NCBI RefSeq assembly: GCF_001280015.1
Contig: NZ_LGDV01000213.1
Span: forward strand, 62,001-126,000
Length of the DNA stretch: 64,000 bases
Direction of reading: 5' to 3'
Origin: Streptomyces sp. MMG1121
GTDB taxonomy: Bacteria; Actinomycetota; Actinomycetes; Streptomycetales; Streptomycetaceae
Shown here: positions 1 to 8,917 of the stretch, piece after piece
How the letters are laid out: the number at the start of each line of letters is the position of its first letter
How positions within the stretch are numbered: position 1 is the first letter of the stretch
Made by a program: the position numbers and the translations under genes
Notes under the pieces: generated by a model
Database searches by the model: none
Seen by the model: only the letters and a program-made list of their open reading frames with translations
Told to the model about the DNA's origin: nothing

Positions 1-1
1 C

Positions 2-160
2 CACGGTCACGAGCACCTCGTGCGGCCGGTGTTCCCGGCCGTGTCCCAGCCCGTCATCGCCGTGGTCCGGCCCGCCGCCGGCCCGGCGGAGACAGCCCTG
101 CTCGAACTCCTGCGTCACGAGACCTGGAACGATCCCGCTTCCCTCTCGCCGGTGTCCTGA
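2..160 (+). CDS. C-terminal end of an unidentified protein, possibly a LysR-type regulator (partial)
   Basis: An open frame enters from the left edge and stops with TGA at 158-160, giving 52 residues. The segment 'VSQPVIAVVRPA' followed by 'LLELLRHE' resembles the last beta strand and helix of a LysR effector-binding domain, but too little is present to identify it. It is convergent with the SDR gene that follows, 69 bases away. Codon use is typical of the rest of the window. Confidence 0.4.
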   Translation, partial: HGHEHLVRPVFPAVSQPVIAVVRPAAGPAETALLELLRHETWNDPASLSPVS

Positions 161-229
161 CGGCCGAGAAGGAAGCGGGCGCCGCCGCTTTCTTTGTGCC
201 GAAACCGGTGTTCCGGAACGCCGTCGGCA

Positions 230-1006
230 TCAGCCCCGGGGAAATTCACCGCCGTCCACGACGAGATTGCTCCCCGTCAGCCAGCTCGCCCGGTCGGACA
301 CGAGGAACGACACCGCGTGGGCGATGTCGTCGGGCTGGCCATCGCGCCCCAACGGCGCGGTGTCGTGGGCGTTGGTCCGACCCGGCGCCACGTCCAGGCG
401 CGCCCACTGCTCCCGCGTCGCTTCGCCGCCGGGGGTGGCGACTCTGCCGGGAGTCACGGTGTTGACCCGGATTCCGAACGGAGCCTGCTCCAGGGCCAGT
501 CCCCGGCTGTAGTTCTCCAGCGCCGCCTTCGCCGCCGTGTAGTGCAGGAAGGGTGCCACCGGGGTGAGGACCGCGGCCGACGAGACGTGCACGATCACGC
601 CCGAACGCCGTTCCCGCATGCCCGGTACCAGCAGCGAGTCCAGCCGCACCGACGCCAGGTAATTCAGGTCCAGCGCATCCTGCCACTCCTCGTCGGGGAT
701 GGCCGAGCTGCCCTCGTGCGGGCGCGCCCCACCCGCGTTGTGGACCAGGACGTCCACCCCGCCGAGCACCTCTTGCGCGGCCGCGGCGAGCGCCTCCGCG
801 CCGGCTCGTGTCCGTACGTCGGCCTCCACGAAGCTGGCCCCCTCCGGCACCGTGCTCGTCGCCGACCTGGCGGTCGTGAGCACCTCGGCGCCCGCGTCCA
901 GGAGTTGGCGCACGACGGCCGCTCCGATTCCGCGAGAACCACCCGTGACCAGGGCCCGCTTTCCCGTGAGTTCTCGCGTTCCCGATCCGTCCTCGAATGT
1001 GGTCAT
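230..1006 (-). CDS. SDR family oxidoreductase
   Basis: Classical short-chain dehydrogenase/reductase of 258 residues, the usual length for the family. The cofactor motif TGGSRGIG is at about residues 21-28, NAG at about 90, and the active site is a serine in 'VHVSSAAV' followed by YTAAK. The C-terminal 'LTGSNLVVDGG' is the standard oligomerisation segment. It should be a cytosolic NAD(P)H-dependent alcohol/ketone oxidoreductase; the substrate cannot be told. The ATG is preceded by GAGAGGA at a plausible distance. No obvious partner gene is adjacent: the next gene upstream is more than 1 kb away. Confidence 0.93.
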   Translation of the reverse strand: MTTFEDGSGTRELTGKRALVTGGSRGIGAAVVRQLLDAGAEVLTTARSATSTVPEGASFVEADVRTRAGAEALAAAAQEVLGGVDVLVHNAGGARPHEGSSAIPDEEWQDALDLNYLASVRLDSLLVPGMRERRSGVIVHVSSAAVLTPVAPFLHYTAAKAALENYSRGLALEQAPFGIRVNTVTPGRVATPGGEATREQWARLDVAPGRTNAHDTAPLGRDGQPDDIAHAVSFLVSDRASWLTGSNLVVDGGEFPRG

Positions 1007-2118
1007 GCCACCGGTCCTCTCGATCGCGTAATTGTCCGCTCAACAGAAGAGAAATCGACGTGCGCAGAGCGCGAACCCTCGGAGAATCGCGCTGAGCACG
1101 TCGTCGAGCTGTTTCACGGTACGTCCGGAAATGAACCAGCGGCAAAGACGGAATTCCAGTACGCGCTATAGGGCGTTCCTATGGCATTCCAGCCCCCTGT
1201 GGAGCCGTTCCGAATTCGTGGGCGCGGGCCCACTCGTCAATCCCTCGAAGGGTGAAGCCCCGGCGGGGAGTCCGTGGCGCACCCTCGGCGGGGCGGACTC
1301 ACAGCGGATACCGCTTGTCGGAACACGGCCCCTCCCCGCCCGGCGTCCGCGGCCCGTAGCCCCATGGCCGGGTCACGACGCAGCCGCCGGGCACGGATGT
1401 CACGCCGACGACGTGCAGGATCTCTTCAGTCTCGTACGCGTACGCCAAGGGCGAGTTCGGCCTGCGGGCACAGCAAGGCCCGGCCCGTCGCTACGGGGGA
1501 ATGCGACGGGCCGGGCCATCCCCACGATGACACGCCTCCCCCGCATCAGGAACTGAAACCGGCGTGTTCTCGCCATGGTCGATCACCTCGTCCGCTCGCC
1601 TCCCGACGCCTGCGCGTCCCGCGCACGCCCCGCACCACACCGTGGCCTCGGGCAGACACGCAGAGGCAGTCCGTCAGTTGCGGTGGGCGACCCGCCGTGG
1701 CGCCGGGGCCGAACGGAGGCGGCCGGGCGGCAAGCCGTCCGCAGGCATCCCGATCCGAAACCATGCCCCGACCCCTCGACGCCGGCTTCGGTCGCGAGCG
1801 GACCGAGCCGTACGACCGCCGCTCCCATGGGCCCCCGCGGAGAGCCGTCGTCATCGACACAGTGCCTGGTGCCGGCCCCGACCGACGGCCCTGCGGTCCC
1901 GCGGTGCGCTGGTGCGGCACCATCCGGCCGGCGTGCACCGTGCTGGACCCCCGCCACCGGGAGGAACACGTCGCCTCGCCGGCCCGTCCCCCCTTCCCAG
2001 TGAACCCGCGACGGGGTACGCCCGCTGGTAATGAACCTGTTGCGGCCGGCCCCTGCGCGACCCGGTGGGCGGCGCTGCCCTCGCCCAGCCGGAGGCGCAG
2101 GGTTTTTTCGACCAGGTG
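1007..2118. other. 1.1 kb without a recognisable gene
   Basis: Several long open frames cross this stretch on both strands. Their translations are Arg/Pro/Gly-rich with no recognisable family, as expected of high-GC shadows or decayed coding sequence. The only clear structure is the 15-bp-stem hairpin at 1477-1517. The first ~200 bases are presumably the leader and promoter of the SDR gene. Confidence 0.5.
1477..1517. terminator. Perfect 15-bp stem-loop (terminator-like)
   Basis: The arm GGCCCGGCCCGTCGC (1477-1491) is exactly complementary to GCGACGGGCCGGGCC (1503-1517), with an 11-nt loop. There is no T-tract, which is common for Streptomyces terminators. It lies about 600 bases past the 3' end of the old yellow enzyme gene and about 470 bases upstream of the SDR start, so it may insulate these units or remain from a lost gene. 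Confidence 0.55.
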
Positions 2119-3192
2119 TCAGCCGAGGGTGGGGTAGTCGGTGTAGCCGGTGTGGTCACCGCCGAAGGAGGTGGCGCGGTCCGGGGTGTTGAAGGGGCCG
2201 CCTGCGGCGAGGCGGGCCGGGAGGTCGGGGTTGGCGAGGAAGAGGCCGCCGTAGGCGATGAGGTCGGCGGTGCCGTCCTGGATCAGGGCGAGTTCGTCGG
2301 GACCGGTGGGGGCGTTGCCGGTGAAGGGGTTCAGGATGAAGGTGGTGGGCCAGGCCTTGCGCAGGCGCAGGGTGAGGTCTCGGACCTCGGGGGCCTCCAT
2401 CTGGTGCAGATAGGCCAGGTCGAGGGGCGCGAGGGCGTCCACCAGAGCCGCATACGTGGCATCCACGTCCGTGCGGTCGCTCTCGTCGATGTCGTTGTAG
2501 GGGTTGGCCGGGGAGATACGGAAGCCCGTCCTGTCCACGCCGATGGCGTCGGCGGTGGCCTTGGCGACCTCGACGGCGAAACGGATGCGGGCCTCGGGCG
2601 TGCCGCCCCAGGCGTCGGTTCGGGTGTTGGAGTTGGGGGCGAGGAACTGGTGGATGAGGTAGCCGTTGGCTCCGTGGAGTTCCACGCCGTCGAAGCCGGC
2701 CGCGACGGCGTTGCGGGCGGCCGCGGCGTAGTCGGCGATCGTCTCCAGGACTTCGTCGTGGGTGAGTTCCGCGGGGGTGACGAAGTCCTGGGGGCCGGCG
2801 TGGGTGTACACCTGTCCGTCGGCCTTGACCGGAGAGGGGCCGACGGGGGTGCGCCCCATCAGGCTCGGGTGGCCGACCCGGCCGGTGTGCATCAGCTGCA
2901 GGTAGATCACGCCGTTACGGGCGTGGACGGCGTCGGTGACCTTGCGCCAGGCGGCGATCTGCTCGTCCGAGTGGATACCGGGGGTGTCGGGGTAGCCCTG
3001 GCCGATCGCCGACGGCTGGGTGCCCTCGGTGATGATCAGGCCGGCACTGGCGCGCTGGGCGTAGTACTCGGCCATCAGGTCGGTGGGGCTGTTGCCCTCG
3101 CCGTAGGCGCGGGAGCGGGTCATCGGTGCCATCACGATGCGGTTGGCGAGGCGCTTGCCGCCCAGGTCGTACGTTTCGAAGGCCTTCGACAT
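2119..3192 (-). CDS. Alkene reductase, old yellow enzyme family (NemA-like)
   Basis: FMN-dependent TIM-barrel ene-reductase that reduces activated C=C bonds (enones, nitro compounds) with NADPH. Family marks in order: 'IVMAPMTRSRA' near the N-terminus, 'LQLMHTGRVGHP', 'HGANGYLIHQFL' with the substrate-binding His/Asn pair, 'SNTRTDAWGG', and 'YGGLFLANPDLP' in the phosphate-binding region. Length (357 residues) is normal. Three ATGs occur at the start; AAGGA overlaps the first and sits 8 nt before the third, so the third (3192, MSKAFE) is chosen. It is divergent from a MarR gene, the usual arrangement for a regulator sensing electrophiles. Confidence 0.95.
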   Translation of the reverse strand: MSKAFETYDLGGKRLANRIVMAPMTRSRAYGEGNSPTDLMAEYYAQRASAGLIITEGTQPSAIGQGYPDTPGIHSDEQIAAWRKVTDAVHARNGVIYLQLMHTGRVGHPSLMGRTPVGPSPVKADGQVYTHAGPQDFVTPAELTHDEVLETIADYAAAARNAVAAGFDGVELHGANGYLIHQFLAPNSNTRTDAWGGTPEARIRFAVEVAKATADAIGVDRTGFRISPANPYNDIDESDRTDVDATYAALVDALAPLDLAYLHQMEAPEVRDLTLRLRKAWPTTFILNPFTGNAPTGPDELALIQDGTADLIAYGGLFLANPDLPARLAAGGPFNTPDRATSFGGDHTGYTDYPTLG

Positions 3193-3279
3193 GATCATCA
3201 TCCTTGCTCACGAAATGAGGCAGGCCGCACGAGAGACGGCCTCTCGTCGGCAGGGTCCGGCGCTGCCGCACCCGACCCG

Positions 3280-3300
3280 TTTACTGTCCGAACAAGTAAA
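3280..3300. promoter_or_regulatory. 21-bp inverted repeat, candidate operator
   Basis: TTTACT (3280-3285) is mirrored by AGTAAA (3295-3300), and the bases between are partly symmetric. It lies about 90 bases upstream of the old yellow enzyme start, in the divergent region shared with the MarR gene, so it may be an operator or promoter element of the reductase. Confidence 0.4.
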
Positions 3301-3406
3301 TCTCATGGAACCATCCCGCGGCACACATGATCCACGTCACCAAGCATGGACAGCACCGTCCCGTGGGCGGCCGCAGTCACGTCCGACACCGGTGAGCGGT
3401 ACGATT

Positions 3407-3424
3407 TAGCTGCTCAAGCAATTA
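3407..3424. promoter_or_regulatory. MarR-type palindrome TAGCTGCTCAAGCAATTA
   Basis: An 18-bp near-palindrome centred on CTCAAG, with 6 of 8 bases symmetric in each arm. Its TTGCTTGAGC-like core resembles known MarR-family operators. It lies 22 bases before the marR start, just after a TACGAT -10-like element (3400-3405), which fits autorepression. Confidence 0.5.
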
Positions 3425-3446
3425 CGACAGGTCACACGAGGAACCC

Positions 3447-3968
3447 ATGAGCCAGCCGGAACCCACCGACACCCGTCGGCCCGCCGCGGCCGACGCCGCC
3501 GGACCGGCGAGTGTGCGCCTGCCGGATTCCGTCGCGGCCGGCGCCATCAATCACGCGATCTTCCGCGTGGCGCGCCTTCACCGGATGCTGGCCGGCCAAC
3601 TACTGCGCCGCGTCGGCCTTCATCCCAGCCAGGAACTCGTCATGATGCAGCTGTGGGATCGCGGTCCGCAGCGCCAGACCGACCTGGTCCGCCTGCTCGG
3701 TTCCGACGCCGCCACCATGACGCGCACCATCCAGCGCCTGGAGAACGCGGGATTCGTGCGCCGCCGCCCCTCCACCACCGACAAGCGGGCGACCATCGTC
3801 GAGCCCACCGCGGCCAGCCTCGCCCTGCGCAGCGAGGTGGAACAGGTCTGGCTGGACCTCGAAGCCAGCCTCACCGAACACATGACGTCCGCCGAGCGGA
3901 CCGAGGCCGTCGCAGTCCTGGGACGGATCGAGGAGAGCCTCATCCGCGCCACGTCACAGGATGCGTGA
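3447..3968 (+). CDS. MarR family transcriptional regulator
   Basis: A 173-residue winged-helix regulator. After a ~35-residue disordered Pro/Ala-rich tail come the dimerisation helix, the helix-turn-helix 'QTDLVRLLGSDAATMTRTIQ' and the wing 'RRRPSTTDKRATIVEPT', the typical MarR D-K-R wing. It is divergent from the old yellow enzyme gene and probably represses it and itself through palindromes in the shared region. The likely ligand is a reactive or phenolic compound that the reductase can remove; this is inferred from context. Confidence 0.93.
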   Translation: MSQPEPTDTRRPAAADAAGPASVRLPDSVAAGAINHAIFRVARLHRMLAGQLLRRVGLHPSQELVMMQLWDRGPQRQTDLVRLLGSDAATMTRTIQRLENAGFVRRRPSTTDKRATIVEPTAASLALRSEVEQVWLDLEASLTEHMTSAERTEAVAVLGRIEESLIRATSQDA

Positions 3969-4114
3969 GCCCGGCCTTCCGAGGCCCGGGGCGCTATTCC
4001 TGAAGGTGCGGAAGGCACCGGTGAAGGCCGGCTTCCCGACGGCGGTCAAGGCCGCCCAGGCGCCTGACGCGGACTCAGGATCCGCCCCCCACTCCTCGCG
4101 CCCGGAGAGGGACG

Positions 4115-4738
4115 TCAAGGGTTCTTGTTCTCGCCGCGTGTGCGCTCGTAGTGGCGGGCGACCCTGACCCGGTTGCCGCACACGTTGGCCGCACACCAGG
4201 TCCGCCGCTTGGTCGCGGCGAGAAACAGCATCGAGCAGGACGGGTTGGCGCACCGTCGAAGGGTGGCCAGTCGCTCGGGCGAGGCGAGCAGTTCGATGGT
4301 CTCGCGAGCGAGGGCGGCGAGGGCGGCGTTGCCGCCCTGCTCCGTGTGCCAGCGGGTCTGTGTGGCGATGCCGGTCCGGGTCCTGACGATGCGCGGGCTC
4401 GTGGGCACGGCGGCCGCGGCCGCGTTGATGTCCTCGATGGAGGTGTCCAGCGGGGGGCGGCCCGCCAGATGGGCGTCGAGTACGTCGCGGATCGCGGCCC
4501 GCAGTGCCCGGGTGGCCTCAAGGCTGGGGGTGGGGCCCTCGGGGAGCCGTGCCGCCTGCACCGTCCACCAGGTCGCACCGGCCGCCGGGGAGTCGATCAG
4601 GTCGACGGGCGGCTGGGCGGCGAGCAGCAGGGTGTCCGCAAGGTCCAGGGCGACCAAGGGTTCGCCGCCCATCGGGAAGCCGGCACGCTGTACGTCCTCA
4701 AGGCCAGGCCCTTTCGTCATGTACTCAATGTTACCCAT
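4115..4738 (-). CDS. CGNR zinc finger protein with N-terminal ABATE domain
   Basis: A 207-residue protein. The C-terminal ~45 residues carry the CGNR zinc finger: 'CANPSC' then 'TWCAANVCGNRVRVARHY', i.e. four cysteines and the naming motif. The N-terminal part matches the ABATE-type domain usually paired with it, thought to sense stress, with the finger binding nucleic acid. It is probably a regulator. It is divergent from two alpha/beta hydrolase genes, and the shared region holds four copies of CCATTA, one overlapping this gene's own start codon, which suggests autoregulation. Confidence 0.9.
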   Translation of the reverse strand: MGNIEYMTKGPGLEDVQRAGFPMGGEPLVALDLADTLLLAAQPPVDLIDSPAAGATWWTVQAARLPEGPTPSLEATRALRAAIRDVLDAHLAGRPPLDTSIEDINAAAAAVPTSPRIVRTRTGIATQTRWHTEQGGNAALAALARETIELLASPERLATLRRCANPSCSMLFLAATKRRTWCAANVCGNRVRVARHYERTRGENKNP

Positions 4739-4851
4739 TAGCTTGCTCGATCCTGCCGCGAGTCGAACGTACCGGGACCTCCAGGACTAACGGATACGAG
4801 CGACCTGTTGCCATTATAGACCTAACGTGTATAGCCTTCCATTAACCATTA
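4735..4851. promoter_or_regulatory. Divergent promoter region with four CCATTA repeats
   Basis: CCATTA occurs at 4735, 4811, 4839 and 4846 (the last two in tandem), unusual for an AT-rich hexamer in such GC-rich DNA. A plausible promoter for the hydrolase genes is TTGCCA (4808-4813), 16 bases, TATAGC (4830-4835). One repeat overlaps its -35 element, two lie just downstream of the -10, and one covers the CGNR gene start. The CGNR protein is the natural candidate binder. Confidence 0.4.
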
Positions 4852-4917
4852 GGGCGACGTGGTGGTTCGGCACCGGCGGAGGCAGTCGGCGCGCGTCCGG
4901 CAGGTGAGGACGGAAAC

Positions 4918-5619
4918 ATGTCCACCAACCGCATCGACGTCGTGCTCGTGCACGGGGCGTGGGCCGACGGATCGAGCTGGAGGAAGGTGATCGGCCCGTT
5001 GAAGGCTCACGGCGTCAACGTCGTCGCAGCACCCCTGCCGCTGACCTCCCTGGGCGACGACATCGCGGCGCTCGACCGTGTTCTGGAGCGGCTCCGGGGC
5101 CCGGTGGTGCTGGTCGGCCACGCGTACGGCGGCGCGGTCGTCGCGGCGGCGTCCGCTGCGAAGGTCGCCTCATTGGTCTACGTCGCAGCACTGGCGCCCG
5201 ACGAGGGAGAGTCCGCCGGCGACGTGTTCCACCGAGGTCAGCCGCATCCGAAGGCGCCGCAGCTGGAGCCCGATTCCCATGGGCTGGTGTGGCTGCACGA
5301 CGAGGACTTCGCCGGCGCCTTCGCGCAGAACGCCTCTTCCGAGGAGCAGGCGGTCCTGGCCGCCGTGCAGCGCCCCATCGCGGTGTCCTGTATCGGCGCC
5401 CCGGTCGAGCGGCCGCTGTGGAAGGACCGCCCGAGCTGGTTCCTGATCGCCGAGGACGACCGCATGATCGCCCCGGATACACAGCGCTTCATGGCCGAGC
5501 GCATGGGTGCCCGTGCCCGCACCCGCCCGGTCGACCACACGCCGCTGATCACCGCACCCGAAGACGTCGTGGACATCGTCCTCGACGCCGTGCGTGATGC
5601 GGCGACACCCCAGCAGTAG
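4918..5619 (+). CDS. Alpha/beta hydrolase fold protein lacking the nucleophilic serine
   Basis: A 233-residue alpha/beta hydrolase of the small esterase-like group. The oxyanion motif 'VLVHGAWADGSSW' is intact. The nucleophile elbow, normally GHSYGG, reads GHAYGG, so the catalytic Ser is Ala. The later acid (AEDDRM) and His (DHTPL) positions are present. The protein may be catalytically dead, a binding protein, or use another mechanism. First gene of a probable two-gene operon with the next hydrolase (33-base gap); divergent from the CGNR gene. Confidence 0.88.
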   Translation: MSTNRIDVVLVHGAWADGSSWRKVIGPLKAHGVNVVAAPLPLTSLGDDIAALDRVLERLRGPVVLVGHAYGGAVVAAASAAKVASLVYVAALAPDEGESAGDVFHRGQPHPKAPQLEPDSHGLVWLHDEDFAGAFAQNASSEEQAVLAAVQRPIAVSCIGAPVERPLWKDRPSWFLIAEDDRMIAPDTQRFMAERMGARARTRPVDHTPLITAPEDVVDIVLDAVRDAATPQQ

Positions 5620-5652
5620 TCCGTCTCGACCGACACGAAGGACAAGCGCACC

Positions 5653-6507
5653 ATGAACCCGATCGCCTACCGCACCGCCGACGTTCACGGCCTGAAGGTC
5701 TTCTACCGTGAAGCAGGGCCCTCGGACGCCCCGAAGCTGCTCCTGCTGCACGGCTTCCCGAGCGCCGGCCACATGTTCCGGGACCTCATCCCGCAGCTCG
5801 CCGACCGCTACCACGTCATCGCACCCGACCTGCCCGGCTTCGGGCAGTCCGACATGCCGGACCGTGACAGCTTCTCCTACACCTTCGAAGCCCTCACGGA
5901 CATCGTCGAAGGCTTCACCGACTCGGTGGGCTTCGACCGCTACGCGCTCTACGTGTTCGACTACGGTGCCCCGATCGGGTTCCGGCTGGCCGTACGGCGG
6001 CCGGACCGGATCACCGCGATCGTCACGCAGAACGGCAACGCCTACGAGGAAGGGCTCAGTGACGGCTGGAACCCCATCCGCGCGTACTGGGAGGAGCCCA
6101 CACAGGCCAACCGCGACGCGCTCCGCAGCCTGCTGCAGCCCGAGACGACCGTGTGGCAGTACACCCACGGGGTGACCGAGCCGTCGTCGGTCTCGCCCGA
6201 CGGTTACACGCTCGACAACCACTACCTAGCGCGTCCGGGCGCCGACGAGATCCAGCTGGACCTCTTTCTCGACTACGCGAGCAACGTGCGGCTCTATCCC
6301 GCGTTCCAGGAGTACTTCCGGACCCACCGGCCGCCGCTGCTGGCCGTCTGGGGCCGCAACGACCCGTTCTTCCTGCCCGCTGGAGCCGAGGCGTTCCAGC
6401 GGGACATCCCCGACGCCGATGTCCGGCTGCTGGACACCGGTCATTTCGCGCTGGAGACGCACGCAGAGGTGGTCGCTGCTGCCATCCGTGAATTCCTCAA
6501 GGCCTGA
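5653..6507 (+). CDS. Alpha/beta hydrolase, epoxide hydrolase / haloalkane dehalogenase type
   Basis: A 284-residue protein. The oxyanion motif 'LLLHGFPSAG' and 'APDLPGFGQSD' are typical. The nucleophile elbow is 'VFDYGAPIG', with Asp rather than Ser, as in epoxide hydrolases and haloalkane dehalogenases. The late 'VWGRNDPFF' acid region and 'DTGHFALET' histidine are present, so the triad looks complete. Cytosolic. It follows the Ser-less hydrolase by 33 bases and ends before a strong bidirectional hairpin. The natural substrate is unknown. Confidence 0.92.
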   Translation: MNPIAYRTADVHGLKVFYREAGPSDAPKLLLLHGFPSAGHMFRDLIPQLADRYHVIAPDLPGFGQSDMPDRDSFSYTFEALTDIVEGFTDSVGFDRYALYVFDYGAPIGFRLAVRRPDRITAIVTQNGNAYEEGLSDGWNPIRAYWEEPTQANRDALRSLLQPETTVWQYTHGVTEPSSVSPDGYTLDNHYLARPGADEIQLDLFLDYASNVRLYPAFQEYFRTHRPPLLAVWGRNDPFFLPAGAEAFQRDIPDADVRLLDTGHFALETHAEVVAAAIREFLKA

Positions 6508-6556
6508 ACCTCGCCCGGGTGGCGGCCGGCAGTACGGGCTTGCCCACGAGGGCGTC

Positions 6557-6589
6557 CCGGGTCGGTTCACGGTTGCCGAACCGACCCGG
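6557..6589. terminator. Bidirectional terminator hairpin
   Basis: CCGGGTCGGTTC (6557-6568) pairs perfectly with GAACCGACCCGG (6578-6589) across a 9-nt loop. It sits between convergent genes: the hydrolase ending at 6507 and the membrane protein ending at 6690. Confidence 0.8.
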
Positions 6590-6689
6590 CCCCGAGGCTC
6601 CCACCTCGCCCGGACGGGCCAGAACATCTGGGTGGAGCCGTCCCTGTCGCAGGGAGGTCGGCGCCGGGAGACACGGTGTCAGGGGTGAC

Positions 6690-7820
6690 TCAGCGCCCGG
6701 CGACGGTGGCGGGGATCCCGGCCCTCGTACGACGGGTGGCGACGCGGTCCAGCGCGTACTGGACGGTGAGGCAGCCCAGGGCCCAGAGCGCCAGGGTGCC
6801 TATGGCGTCGGCCAGATGCGTGTCGTGGAAGTACGCGGCGCCTCGCAGTCCACGCACCGCGGCCGCCGGAGGCATGACCGAAGCGAGCGGCGCGAGCCAG
6901 GCGGGCAGGAAGGTGGCCGGCAGGATGCCACCGGAGGTGGCGTTGCCGAGTATCAGCAGCACCACGGAGGCGACCGGCATGCCGAGCGGCCCGAACAGGC
7001 GCAGCAGCAGCCCGGCCGCCGCGGCGGACGCCCACGCCAGCAGGCCCACCACGAGGGTGATCACGGCGAAGGAGCCCGGCAGCGCGCTGAAGCCGGTGTG
7101 CGCGATCAGTGCCACCACCACGCCGGACGCGGCGGAGAAGACCAGCATCGAGGCGACGCGGACGGCCAGCCTCAGGCGCGGGGCGATCTGGTAGGAGGAC
7201 ACCGCGAAGAGGAAGCCGGCGAGGACCACGCCGAAGGCGGCGTAGAACACCGACAACCCGCGGGAGTCCCCCGCCGCCAGGGGCAGTACGTCCTTGACGG
7301 GAACCGGCTTTCCGACGGCCGCCGTCATCGCCGTGGCGAGGCTGGAAACGGTGGACGGCCCCTGCGCACCGGCCACCAGCACGCGCGTACCGTCGCGGTC
7401 GGCGACCAGGGCGGCCGGGACCTCGTCGTGGGTGACGGCATGGCGGGCGGCCTCGGCGTCCGGATAGCGGTAGAAGGTGTATCCGTCGGGCGCCGCGTTG
7501 TTGAGGGCGAGTTCCGTGCGGGCGGCCACCTTGTCGGATGCGGCGATGCCCACGGGCTGATGCCGCGCCGACGGTGCGTGGAAGGCCGCGAGGTACACGG
7601 CGACGAACACGGTGCCGATGGCCAGGGCGGTGACCACCGGCACGAGTACCGCCTTGCGGACGCCGGCCGCCGCCGCGAGCACGGGCGCGGGAAGGCCCGG
7701 CTCGGAGTCGACCAGCGCGTGCCTCGCGTGTCGTCCGTGTTCGGCCGCGTAGTCCGCGCTCGGAGCGTGCGGGGTGAAGTCGGGCGGGGCCCCGGGTGGG
7801 AACGTCGTGGGGTGGTGCAT
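6690..7820 (-). CDS. ABC-2-type / YhgE-like integral membrane protein
   Basis: A 376-residue protein: a ~50-residue cytoplasmic tail, one membrane helix near residues 60-80, a ~110-residue extracytoplasmic domain, then about five hydrophobic helices in the C-terminal half and a basic tail. This matches ABC-2 permease-like proteins (YhgE/Pip and DUF3533 relatives), often efflux partners under TetR control. No ATPase gene is adjacent. It is 159 bases downstream of an SDR gene on the same strand, and a TetR gene is divergent from that SDR, so all three probably form one regulated unit. Confidence 0.8.
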   Translation of the reverse strand: MHHPTTFPPGAPPDFTPHAPSADYAAEHGRHARHALVDSEPGLPAPVLAAAAGVRKAVLVPVVTALAIGTVFVAVYLAAFHAPSARHQPVGIAASDKVAARTELALNNAAPDGYTFYRYPDAEAARHAVTHDEVPAALVADRDGTRVLVAGAQGPSTVSSLATAMTAAVGKPVPVKDVLPLAAGDSRGLSVFYAAFGVVLAGFLFAVSSYQIAPRLRLAVRVASMLVFSAASGVVVALIAHTGFSALPGSFAVITLVVGLLAWASAAAAGLLLRLFGPLGMPVASVVLLILGNATSGGILPATFLPAWLAPLASVMPPAAAVRGLRGAAYFHDTHLADAIGTLALWALGCLTVQYALDRVATRRTRAGIPATVAGR

Positions 7821-7979
7821 GTGGTGAGGAACTCTCCGAGGTCGCGGGGCCGCAGCCCCCTGGGGTGGTGTGCTCCCGACGAGGCCGCGAGCCGGACGGG
7901 CAAGGGCGGTCGGGACAGGAGGCGGTCGGGGCGGGAGCCGGGTGCACCGCCCCTTGGCGAACCGAAGCCGTACCGTCCG

Positions 7980-8768
7980 CTAGAACATCCCGCCGTCCAA
8001 CTGCAGGGTGCGGCCGGTCATGTAGGCCGCGTCGTCGGAGGCGAGGAAGGCGTATCCGGCGGCGATCTCCGAGGGCTCCGCCAGCCGCCGCAGTGCGACC
8101 CCGACGTTGAGCCACGCGGACAGATCCTGCTTGCCGACCAGGTCGGGGTGCAGATAGCTCGCCCCGTGCGCCACGGCCATGTCCGTGGCGGTGCCACCCG
8201 GGGCGATGGCGTTGATGGTGATGCCCTTCTGACCGAGTTCGGCGGACAGGTTCAGCACCATCGACTCCACCGCCGCCTTGCTGGCGGCATACAGGGTGTG
8301 CCGGAAGAACGCCCTCGACGCGCTCACCGACGACGTCAGCACGATGCGACCGCCCTCACTCATGCGGGCGACGGCGTGCTGGACGGCGAACAACTGCCCG
8401 CGCGTGTTGACCGCGAAGACGCGGTCGAAGTCGGCAGGCGCGATCTTCTCCAGCGCGTCGAAGTGCTCGATACCGGCGCAGGACGCGAGCACGTCCAGCC
8501 GGCCGAACTCGGACACCGTCCGCTCGATCAGCTCGCCGGTCTGCTCGGGGTGCGCGGCATCGGCCTGGAGCGCGATCGCCCGGCCACCGGCGGTCACGAG
8601 TTCGGCGACGAGCGCGTCCGCCGCCTCCTTGTTGCCGCGGTAGCCGATCGCCACGGCCGCGCCTTCACCGGCCAGCCGCCGCACGACGGCCGCGCCGATC
8701 CCCCGGCTGCCGCCGGTGACTACCGCGACCTTGCCTTCGAAACGTGTCCTCTGCACGGATGACACCAC
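7980..8768 (-). CDS. SDR family oxidoreductase
   Basis: Classical SDR of 262 residues: 'VVTGGSRGIGAAVV' near residue 16, a CAG variant of NAG at about 97, catalytic Ser in 'LTSSVSAS', 'YAASK', and 'GRTLQLDGG' at the end. The start is GTG; a second GTG follows immediately and another in-frame GTG lies nearby, so the exact start is uncertain. It heads a likely operon with the membrane protein, and the TetR gene is divergent with a palindromic operator between them. TetR-SDR pairs of this kind often handle small carbonyl compounds. Confidence 0.92.
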   Translation of the reverse strand: MVSSVQRTRFEGKVAVVTGGSRGIGAAVVRRLAGEGAAVAIGYRGNKEAADALVAELVTAGGRAIALQADAAHPEQTGELIERTVSEFGRLDVLASCAGIEHFDALEKIAPADFDRVFAVNTRGQLFAVQHAVARMSEGGRIVLTSSVSASRAFFRHTLYAASKAAVESMVLNLSAELGQKGITINAIAPGGTATDMAVAHGASYLHPDLVGKQDLSAWLNVGVALRRLAEPSEIAAGYAFLASDDAAYMTGRTLQLDGGMF

Positions 8769-8917
8769 TTCTCTTGTCTCGGGTTACGCGGGGAAGGCGC
8801 GACGAGCGACGCCTGCGGCGCCCGAACGCGCGGCCGGCCGGGGCACCGGGTCCCAGAGGAGGTCCCCGTGGTTCCTCGCAGTGCGTGCCGCCAGCGGTCT
8901 CGGCAACCGTAACACCA

